Origin: Alnus glutinosa
Lineage: Eukaryota > Streptophyta > Magnoliopsida > Fagales > Betulaceae
Assembly (NCBI RefSeq): GCF_958979055.1
Contig: NC_084886.1
Coordinates: 41,404,654 to 41,468,653, forward strand
Direction: 5' to 3'
DNA length: 64,000 nt
Positions 48,701-64,000 of this stretch are shown here, in pieces. Within the stretch, counting starts at the first letter, position 1. Each line of letters starts with the position of its first letter. The notes under the pieces were generated by a model. That model was not told where the DNA came from. It saw only the letters and a list, made by a program, of their open reading frames with translations, and did not search any database. The translations under genes and the position numbers were made by a program.

Positions 48701-51305
48701 TCCAAACACGTTTATAACGAGAGGGAAGACCCAACATTATCTAAGGCCTTAAAGTTCTGATACTATGTAAAAGTCCAATGGGCCTTAGTCACTCTCAAAA
48801 GATGCCTTAAGAAAGGGGGATACTTAATAGAAAAAATCAATAACACCCACAAAGGTACACGAATCTGCCGAAGTAGGTTGAACTAAAATTCCTGATAAGA
48901 AGGCTCTGAGAAATCCCGTTATAATGTCCTTAATATGGTGCTCTTTTCCCTGAAACACCCTGCTGTATCTCCATTTTCAGCATTTTTGTTGAGCATCAAA
49001 CGGCCTGGAAACGACCTAACAATTATGTGTAAATCACGACCTAACTGTTGTGGGAGGTTCCAGGAAAACCATATTCATATTGTTTAATCTAAATAATTAT
49101 GTGTAAATCACGACCTAACAATTATTGTGTTGTGTTTTTTCTTGCTGCTGAAACCATGAAATTTATGAAATAATTTGTTTATATGTTTATTCTGTATTTA
49201 ATAAAAGCATTGTGCAAATTTTTTTGGACAATACGTGCATACAGATGTTTTGGTGATGAATGCACATGTTCTAAAACTTCTTCTAGCTCCTGTGCTTCAG
49301 AGTTAGTAGTGATGAGTTATTTATCTTGTATGAGATTGTCTTCAGCTATACAGCATGTTGTAAGGTTCTTAGGAAGAGGTACCTTTGTTGGTTATTTGCC
49401 TTGTTTGGTGAGTAATTGCAATTCCATACAGGAGGATTACATACATATCCATGAATATACATCTGGATTTTTCTTGTAAGGCACTGCTTCTGTACACCAA
49501 TCTTACTCGCTCCAGCCAAGGTTTATTATCTTGATGCTTCTCTTCCTGACTGCTCTATTTGCATTAGTCCATAACTTGTACAAGTTGGTGGCAGGAGTTT
49601 CCGTTCTTTTTTTTTTTTTTAAAAATAATAATAATCATAGGAAAATTTATCACTGCTTTTTTAGCAGGCTGCTGCAATACTTTAACATATTTTTATTCAT
49701 TTTAGTTTAATTTGGAATTTTGTATATCTACTTGTATCTTTAAATTTGGCCTAGCATTGACTGTGGTTAGAAGGGAATTAGATGGGTCTTAATTGTTTGT
49801 GAAACTCCAATGGGACACAGGATCTCATGGCTCCATTTACCTTACTGGAAAATGAAATGGAGTTGGAGCAAAGATAAAGTTGATCAAAGTGATAAGATGC
49901 CTGACTCTGCTTCCAGTACCCCCTCATGCACTCATGTTTCACCATATATGTGACCAAGCATATTATCTTTTAAGTTAGCACTGGTATCTAATTGTCTTCC
50001 ATAGGGTTCTGCTTTTAAGCTAAAAGACATTTGGATGGTTTCCATAAAGGTTCAGTTGGTTCTCTTAAGTATTGCAATGCAAATAGAAAAGCTTGTATGA
50101 AATATAATTGTTCTCTTTTATTTGTGGGTTCGATGCCTGCAGGTGTTACTTCATTTCATATACTGGGATGCCCTACCAGACATGCAAGAGCTTTTTGGTC
50201 TAGACTCTAAATGGGCTTCTACTTCGATGGCTCAACATCTGCTCGCAGCAGCAGACCGATATGCCCTTGAGAGGCTCAGATTGCTCTGTGAGGCTAAACT
50301 TTGTGAGAATGTTGCCATAAACACTGTTGCAACAACATTGGCCTTGGCAGAGCAGCACCATTGCTTCCAACTGAAAGATGTTTGTCTTAGACTCATTTCG
50401 TTGCCTGAAAATTTAAGAGGTAAGACTTTTCAGCACAACCTCTCTTGTCCAAAATGCTGTTCCATAGTACTATAGGAAATGACATGTTTAGATCTAGATC
50501 TAACTAATTAAACCATATAGGCTACTCATATTAAAATATTTTGGGAAGTGAGGTCAGTGCCTGACATGTAAGTGAGAGAAGCCTTATACTACGTTTTGCA
50601 TGGGCACTGCGGTTCTAGAAGCAGAGGTTCCTGTATAAGAACGTGTTATTAGATTGGGTAGTGATGTTTGATACTCTCTGTTCTGCTGTAATTATCACTT
50701 TTTATTTTAGTTGGTTGGCATCTACAAAAGCATTGTGTGTTTTATATGCAAGTTATTTGAAACCTGTTTTTTACTATATTGCCTCATTTATTTCGTGAAT
50801 GCAGGTTCTTGTTGTGGGGAATTTTGTGCATGGTGTATTAAAAATTAAAATTGTAAGAAATTGGCCTTGAGACAGCCAATGTTTTGAAATGTCATATACA
50901 AAGTTGGTCTAGTGTTAGCCATCTGATAATGTGACATGACTTTCAATAAGAGGTCAGGTTCTGATTACTCAGAATGAAAATCTCTGATCATTCATGATTG
51001 AACTTCAGCGAAAAGTTGTTCTTGATGATTAATTTAGTCAGTTTTTTCAGATGTTGTTAATTGTTTACCCCGTTTTCTTTATGAATGCATAGTTTGTGAC
51101 ATATGGTGAGTTTATTTTTTCAGCTGTGATGCAAACAGAAGGATTTGAATATTTGAAGGAAAGTTGCCCCTCTGTCCTCGCTGAATTACTGCAATATGTG
51201 GCAAGGATTGGCAAGCATTCTGTCAAGGCTCGTGCCTATTATAATGCGCCCTACCTAGACGGGAGTGATGTGAATGGAAGGCGGGTGAAACCAAGGTTAT
51301 ACTGA
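45715..51305 (+). CDS. BPM: BTB/POZ and MATH domain protein, CUL3 substrate adaptor (408 aa)
   Basis: Exons 45715-46133, 47184-47532, 50143-50419, 51124-51305 (1227 nt, all GT-AG, frame kept). The MATH domain covers about residues 33-170 ([62 protein letters not shown]). The BTB domain starts near 203 ([32 protein letters not shown]), continues in exon 3 ([35 protein letters not shown]) and leads into a BACK-like end. Plant BPM proteins bind CUL3 through BTB and recruit transcription factors and other substrates through MATH for ubiquitination. Length matches the family (about 407 aa). Exon 1 is strongly GC-rich, the later exons are not. The start is the ATG at 45715. Intron 2 (2.6 kb) carries repeat insertions. 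It is divergent from guanylate kinase and convergent with the MAP kinase. Confidence 0.95.
48008..48129 (+). mobile_element. LINE 3' terminus with poly(A), in BPM intron 2
   Basis: TTCTCTTGTATACTTTC and GGGTTGTGCC match the LINE 3' UTR wording at 12450-12510. The sequence ends TTTACTTATC plus 13 A (48088-48100). A second, slightly different copy of the last ~28 bases (TTTTAATGATATTTC, TTACTTATAAA) follows at 48101-48129, suggesting nested or repeated tail insertion. Only about 90 bases of element remain. Confidence 0.65.
48130..48830 (-). repeat. TRIM-like repeat cluster with tRNA-Met-type primer sites, BPM intron 2
   Basis: AAAAGTCCAATGG(A/G)CCTTAG followed by TCACTCTCAAAAGA and CCTTAAGAAAGGG occurs at about 48247-48300 and again at 48770-48822. 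CTCATATGTGGCA / CTCATGTGTGGCACTATTG followed by CAAACACGT recurs at about 48317, 48475 and 48682. Before the right copy, TTCTGATACTATGT reads on the minus strand as ACATAGTATCAGAA, an LTR end beside a degenerate initiator-tRNA-Met primer site. A partial version lies near 48550. This suggests short non-coding LTR elements in minus orientation, rearranged in tandem. Confidence 0.5.
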
Positions 51306-51478
51306 TTTAGGATTGACCGTTAGGACAACCTTTTGCTGCAAGAATAAGAAAAGATTTTGTTAGAGTTCTGCCATTTTTGGATTGTACTAACAATTACTGA
51401 TTTCTATGGGGGAAAAAGAAAGAAAAAAAAAATTGATACTAGTGGTTCATTTGGTTGTGTAATATAAAAGGTTGAGTA

Positions 51479-51568
51479 GTTTTCTGCCATATATTGATAT
51501 ATTCTGTGTGCAGACACATTGCGGTTTTCTGCCATATATTGATATATTCTGTCTGCAGACACATTGCG
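51479..51568. repeat. 45-bp tandem duplication downstream of BPM
   Basis: Two adjacent 45-base units (51479-51523 and 51524-51568) differ at one position (GTGTGCAG versus GTCTGCAG). They lie 174 bases after the BPM stop codon, probably in its 3' UTR. Confidence 0.92.
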
Positions 51569-52873
51569 GTTGAGAATATTGTACCTGCAGCTTCTGATCA
51601 GATACTATTTTTATGTTATTTGCTTTGAATATCATTATGTATGGTGTAGCCTAGGGCATTGGTTGAACATATTTCTCCACGCAAAGCATCTCAGATAGAT
51701 AATAGATACCTTATAAATTATAATTTATTGCTGCAAGTAAATTGAGAAATCAGTGGCACCAACTTCGGTGTTTTTGCTGCAAGTAATATCTACGCAAGAA
51801 TGCACAAATACTTCAAAATTCATTGGAAGTTCTTTTCAATTGCTCTTAACAACCCAGTTACAAATCTGGTTAACGGTTACTATTAATTCATGGGGTATTT
51901 ACCATAACTCCCTTGATTTGCTCAAATACGCTGGAAAAAAATCTTGAGTTGATTTTTCCCTATATACCAACGTTAAGGTTCTACAAAGAAAACTCTTCCA
52001 AGTTCCAACTGCAGCAAAATATAATATCCAGAAATCCAGCAGCAAGATTTATAAATTACATATCATACGAAGAACTTTGCTCTTTTTTTCAGCACATATG
52101 AAAAAAAAAGAACAAAAAGAAAAAGAAAAAGAAAGAGAGTTAAATAACAAGGTTTTTTTTTATTGGCGACTCGGCAAGTGCAGAAAACCAAGAAGCTAGA
52201 ATGATGTGAACACCCTGCCAACCGCTAATGCTACCTGTTTCAAGGTTCTTTTTCCTTTCTAAAAGGCTCATGCAGAAGCAGCAATCAAAGCGCAAATAAA
52301 TACATGGTACCAAAAGTCCCTCTAACAGAAGAAACCCATCTATCAGTTTAGTTATGCCAACAAATTTTCCTGCTCAAATGTTCTAGTAAAAGAGATCCTC
52401 GTTTGGATACAACCAATATTACAGTTAAGGAGAACAGTCCCCCCTCCCCACCCCCCAAACAAAAAGGGAAATTTCTTCAATCTTACAGAGGAGGAGAACC
52501 AAAAAAAAAAAAAATACAAAAAATACAAAGTCAATCAGTAGTTTTTGCCTTCAGCTCATTCATGACTAGATGCATCTGCTATCTCAGTTATTTAGGAATC
52601 AGAGAGTCAGGTCAAGGACCGGAGTCCTGAACCACGTTGAACTTAAAAATATTAATGTAAATTGCAACTTGCAGCAGCCACTTCACCAGCAAAAGTAGCA
52701 GACTTTCCAAGTGCCTGCACGAGTTTGTAACACGGACCGAATTACGTTGTCATATCTGAAGAATCAATTGTGCAGCAGATCAATCTGGGATGAATATGAT
52801 TGACTATACCTTGAACTCAGTTGGCTAATATTAAACAGGCTGAGATCGGCACAAAATAAACACCATAGAATCA
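51569..52873. other. Convergent 3' ends of BPM and the MAP kinase
   Basis: No coding sequence. This is the tail-to-tail region between the BPM stop at 51305 and the MAP kinase stop at 52874, so both 3' UTRs and terminators must lie here. Confidence 0.55.
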
Positions 52874-60189
<7,316 letters not shown>

Positions 60190-61902
60190 CTTAGCAAGAA
60201 AGCATTAAAACCCTTCAAAGCAATAAGCCAATAGGTGCATCTAAGGCCTTGACTTCACACTCAAAACCCAGATCAAAAAACCAAAAGCTAGACCAAATTC
60301 CACCGAAATTTCAATGACCCAGAAGCCTAAATCGCCTCAGTGAATCAAACTGGCACTGTGACGTTTAGATCAACGGCAAACAATTAAAAAAAGAATAGCA
60401 TACGACTGAAAACCCAATCCAAATTCCAAACTCACGAAAAAGAAAAAGCAAAAGCTGGAGCTCAAAAGGCAAACCCAATTGAGTCTTGCAGCAAAGATAG
60501 CAACTTTAAATGTTGAACTCAGGAATAAATACTTATTTTGTTAATCCAACTGAATCTAATGCAGAAAGAAAGGAAACAAACATTGAATGACCAAGAAACT
60601 TGGCGGAAGTCTCTAAATGTAGCTGGAGATGAAGAGGTTACAGATCACAAGGTGAAGTGTGAGTTCTTCTATGATGGTTCTCAAAACTTAGCGAGATTTA
60701 ATTAAAAAAAAAAAGAATAACTTTATTTATAGCACCAAATATGGCGATAATCTCTAACGTGTTGAGGAAATATATAATATATAGATGGATATATAAGAGG
60801 AAAGTTTATGGGTTTCCAGATCAGAATGGAAGTGCTTTAGTTTTGGTGCTGAAAAGTAGGAATGGAAGTGGCAGATTGCTTTGCGGTTTTGGAACAGAAA
60901 ACTCTGATTGAAAGTGCTTTTCGATCCCAGAGAGAGAGAGAGAGATGGAGAATGGAAAATTTCGCAGAGAAGTACTTCTTCAACTTCAAGTCGAAGGCTT
61001 TTTCCCTTTTGGAGCAGAGAGAGAGAGAGAGAGAGAGAGAAGGGACGAAATGAGAATTATAAATTAGATAAAGTAATTGAGAGATAACAAGAATCAGACA
61101 AAAGTAATTAATTAAGCGTGGGATTGGACCAGATGCATTATCACTGGGGTCTTGAAAAGACCTCTTTGCCACTCACTTTGGATCAATTTACCATAATTTT
61201 TTTTTAAAAAAACAAAAAAATCTTTGTTCTCATTATATATTGGGATGTAGAAAAATGACAAGGATGCCTTCATTTTAAATAAAATAAATAGTATTTATTT
61301 TAAATTTATGATTTAAAATTGATACATTTAAATGTGTATATAATTTAAATTTTATTTTTGTAGAAAAAAAAATCCATCCACTTAAGCTTTAAAAATGCTA
61401 TGTAATTATTGAGTATGTAAAAAACATTTTTTTTATTAATGTTATTTACAATTTCAATAAGTTCTTTTACTTGACGTCGAAATCAAGGACCGAAATCCTT
61501 CAAATATGGACGCCGAACAACAACCTATGAGTAAGCCGAGCGTTTGTACGACATTTATATCTATCTATTTACTAAGGTGTATATGTTATTAGTTTTTTTT
61601 TTTTTTTTTTTTTTGATATTCTAACTCTTAATTACTTGGGAAGATTGATAGTTGATATAGTCTTTTTTTTTTTATTAAAAAAAAAAAAATAGGGGGTAAT
61701 TGATATGGAATGGCAGTAAAAGAATTTGGGTTAATTTGAGAAAAAGGAATAAGTGTCTTATTAGCCTAAACTAAAATTAATTTTATATTGTTAATAAATG
61801 AATTGATATTGACACGTAATGCGTTAAGCTCAAGGGTTAATTTATGGAGAGGTAGTTTTCATTAATAAATAATGATTGGATAAATAGATAATGATTTGAG
61901 AA
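60190..61902. other. Upstream region of the MAP kinase and AT-rich intergenic DNA
   Basis: Probably contains the 5' UTR and promoter of the MAP kinase (minus strand). A GA microsatellite lies at 61016-61041 and a smaller one at about 60930-60944. Beyond 61200 the DNA is AT-rich with several T runs and no recognised gene. Confidence 0.45.
61016..61041. repeat. (GA)n microsatellite
   Basis: About 13 GA units upstream of the MAP kinase. CT runs of this kind (as seen on the coding strand) are common in plant 5' leaders. Confidence 0.9.
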
Positions 61903-61945
61903 CACTAAGTTGTCGTTTTTTTTTTTTTCACTAAGTTGTCGTTTT
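61903..61945 (-). mobile_element. Possible tail-only retroinsertion (T run between direct repeats)
   Basis: CACTAAGTTGTCG occurs at 61903-61915 and again at 61929-61941, both followed by T. Counting the shared TTTT, the duplication is 17 bases and the insert is only nine T. This is what a LINE/SINE insertion reduced to its tail would leave on the opposite strand. Slippage duplication is an alternative. Confidence 0.5.
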
Positions 61946-62407
61946 ACTATCAAATAATAGTTATTAATTTGTTGTCGTTGTTTGTAGTTGTTCTTACTGC
62001 CATGCTCCATGCTCCATGATATTTTATTCAAAAGAAAGACGTTCATATATTTCCACGTATATTGTGATGATTTTTTTATTTTTTTAATTTTATTTTTGAA
62101 CTTTTTGGATCTGCCTAGTGGTTCTTGTAATCTCTTGGTTTCTCCCTGTCCACATCGTAAATTGCTTAGGCAGAGAATGTTAATTTAATGCAAGGGTTCT
62201 ACTATAATTTAATTGTGTTGGGACAATTTTCGGTGTGGTGTAAATAGTATATTCTTCAAAGTTCTTTAAGCTTTCCAAGGTCACTGCAAAACAACTAAAA
62301 TTAAGATATCCTTTCGGAAGTTTTACTTCGATGTCTAAATTAGCTTATGTGAGAAAATTATACTTAATAATTTAGAATTCATTCCGTCCTTTATACTGGG
62401 GAGGGAA
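61946..62407. other. Intergenic, no gene recognised
   Basis: AT-rich sequence without recognisable coding or repeat structure. Confidence 0.45.
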
Positions 62408-62605
62408 AATTACAATTTACTCTCATGAAGTTGACACCAACTCGCAATTTTGATATCGAAGTTTCAATTGCGTCAATTGCAGCTCATAAAGTTCAAGAAA
62501 TTTGCAATCCACCCCCTTTCGTCCAATTGCTCCATCTGATGAAACGAAAGTGACCCCACGTGCGCGGCACAAGCCTTTTTTAGATAAAAGTTGACAAAAA
62601 TGCCA
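62408..62605. mobile_element. One-sided MULE/MITE terminal region
   Basis: GGGAAAATTACAATTTACTC followed by regularly spaced wording (GAAGTTGACACC, TCGCAATTTTG, CCACCCCCTTTCG, CCCCACGTGCGCGGCAC) resembles the left arm of the hairpin remnant at 3455. The inverted partner was not found, so the copy is partial. Confidence 0.35.
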
Positions 62606-62837
62606 TCATTTGTTACAAAAACGCATCATTTTGGTAAAACACCACAAAAACAAATCCTTCCACGTACGTCGTCGTCTTGTTCGTCCAACTGCAAACCCAC
62701 CACCGTCTACATACGAGGTCTCTCATCCCATGTCTGACCCCTGCGGGGGGATGAGCTGGCCGTTCACTCGGAGGGTGGCCATGGTGGTGGTGGTGAGAAG
62801 GGTGACATAAATTTTTTTGAGAACGTTGCAATTGTCT

Positions 62838-63280
62838 TGTTAGAATGAACATATTAGAGCTCAATGAGAAAAGCTCCAACCACACTGCAACAAGTCCAGA
62901 TCATGCAGTCAAATTGTCAAGCGAAGATCGCGATCCATCACATGATCAATCTACCTATCAAGGATTGTGGCTCCATCAAAGCATATTCCATCCATTTGCT
63001 ATGCGAAGATCATATAGCAACAGCTCTCTGTAGAAAAGGAAAACATTACAGCAGCTTAAGGAAAGTCCTGTTGTCAGAATCCCAAGTCCATTCAAGATAG
63101 CTAAGGAATGCAAATCAAGATCACCTCAACAAATAAGGAAACTACATTGTCTATGACTTCTTGTAATTCTGCACTTACTTTGAATACGTGTAAATCAATG
63201 CAATTGTCATGGTCATCTCCTGTATATAAGGCATTGTACTGCTGGTTATTTCATCAAGCAAAAATAAGTAAAGCACATGC
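62838..63280 (+). repeat. Possible solo LTR remnant
   Basis: Starts TGTTAGAATG and contains a TATA-like GTATATAAGGC near 63221. No matching right border, primer site or target duplication was established, so this is only a suggestion. Confidence 0.25.
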
Positions 63281-63337
63281 GGATAACGGATGAGAGCATG
63301 GCTAGTGCACTTCGGGCGACGACCAAGTCATACATTA

Positions 63338-64000
63338 TGTTAGGGAAATATTTATCCCCACTTTGGAGTGGGGCCAGGTTTGCCCCAGAGTGGGATTTCG
63401 GACCCCGGAATGGGTTAGTCTCCGGAAGTGAGCCTTGGTCGCAGGAGGCCTTCAATAATTATGGGACCAGTCAAATCAAGTCAAAGAAGATATCAGACGT
63501 CCCCATTGGACAGTGCGCGTGACAAGGGCAAAATGGACATATAGCATGCAGGGATATAAAAGGGAGTAAAGAAAAATCATAAAAAGAAAGATCTATTATT
63601 CTCTCTCTTCTTCTCCCTCTTCTTTAGACACTGGACTGACTTGATCGTCGGAGGAGGCTTCACCGGCCAACCCCCGGTGGGTCTTTCTTGTTTTGCAGGC
63701 CAGCACATAGAAGAGGGGACGTCTCTGATGATGCCACGTCACCGGCTCAAAAATATCATCAACAATTGGCGCCGTCTATGGGAACGACGTGATCATTCAT
63801 ACAAAAGCTAAAATCTAAAACGGTGACTGGTGATCAGAAGCACCCTTCATCAAGGAAAGAGAGCAGATCCACGCTCTTGTGCGAAGAATTTAAGAGGATC
63901 CATGCCGATGTAGCCTCCTAACGGCAACCACTTCAGGAACAAAGCTAACCTTTTATGTAAAGCGGGACGGCGAAGAATCTTTGATTCTGGGTTCATCACT
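63338..64000 (+). mobile_element. Ty3/Gypsy-type retrotransposon, 5' LTR and start of internal region (cut by window end)
   Basis: The LTR runs 63338-63764 (427 bases), from TGTTAGGGAAATATT to ATCATCAACA, giving TG...CA borders. It contains TATAAAA at 63555-63561, followed by a CT-rich leader. Immediately after it, ATTGGCGCCGTCTATGGGAA (63765-63784) is the primer-binding wording seen in many plant Gypsy elements. The remaining 216 bases are internal leader or gag start. The 3' LTR and any coding domains lie outside the window, so intactness cannot be judged. Confidence 0.8.
63555..63561 (+). promoter_or_regulatory. LTR TATA box of the Gypsy element
   Basis: TATAAAA inside the LTR, followed about 40-60 bases later by a CT-rich tract. 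This is a typical U3/R layout. Confidence 0.55.

Overview
The window is nuclear DNA of a flowering plant, very probably a woody eudicot. The genes are split by GT-AG introns, the encoded proteins are plant-specific families, and the spaces between them are AT-rich and crowded with plant transposable elements: Cassandra, Copia, Gypsy, L1-type LINEs, hAT and hairpin MITEs. The species cannot be named from the sequence alone.

Five protein-coding genes can be reconstructed. (1) 6259-21855, plus: a 14-exon serine alpha/beta-hydrolase with an acidic C-terminal tail. Its fifth intron has swollen to 6.2 kb through LINE and Copia insertions. (2) 27378-30043, minus: a two-exon membrane-anchored armadillo-repeat protein. 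(3) 36260-37099, minus: an intronless, GC-rich organellar guanylate kinase. (4) 45715-51305, plus: a four-exon MATH-BTB (BPM) adaptor of CUL3 ubiquitin ligases. (5) 52874-60189, minus: a ten-exon TDY-class MAP kinase of the MPK16 type. A possible sixth gene is a 52-codon membrane peptide at 31924-32082, minus. A decayed, intron-bearing 3' half of a mitochondrial EF-Tu gene lies at 22523-26611.

The ARM, guanylate kinase, BPM and MPK genes are neighbours here. From memory, the same families are neighbours in Arabidopsis on chromosome 3 (BPM2, GK3, ARM around At3g06190-06210) and on chromosome 5 (ARM, BPM1, MPK16 around At5g18980-19010). The block therefore looks like old conserved synteny rather than a functional operon. 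Guanylate kinase and BPM are divergent, with an 8.6-kb gap filled by a 1-kb hairpin MITE and a 5-kb hAT element. BPM and MPK converge tail to tail.

Mobile DNA by region: 1-6 kb holds LINE, Cassandra and MITE remnants. Intron 5 of the hydrolase (10360-16535) holds a LINE mosaic and a Copia element. 23781-25502 is a non-autonomous hAT with perfect 8-bp target duplications. 37353-38393 is a palindromic MITE. 40211-45270 is a hAT with a broken transposase. BPM intron 2 carries a LINE tail and TRIM-like repeats. 63338-64000 is the left end of a Gypsy element cut by the window edge. I found no tRNA gene, functional rRNA gene or CRISPR array. I also found no evidence for a wholly new system. The most unusual items are the nested-hairpin MITE family, two almost sequence-free retrotransposon insertions, a possible GC-AG intron and the small membrane ORF.
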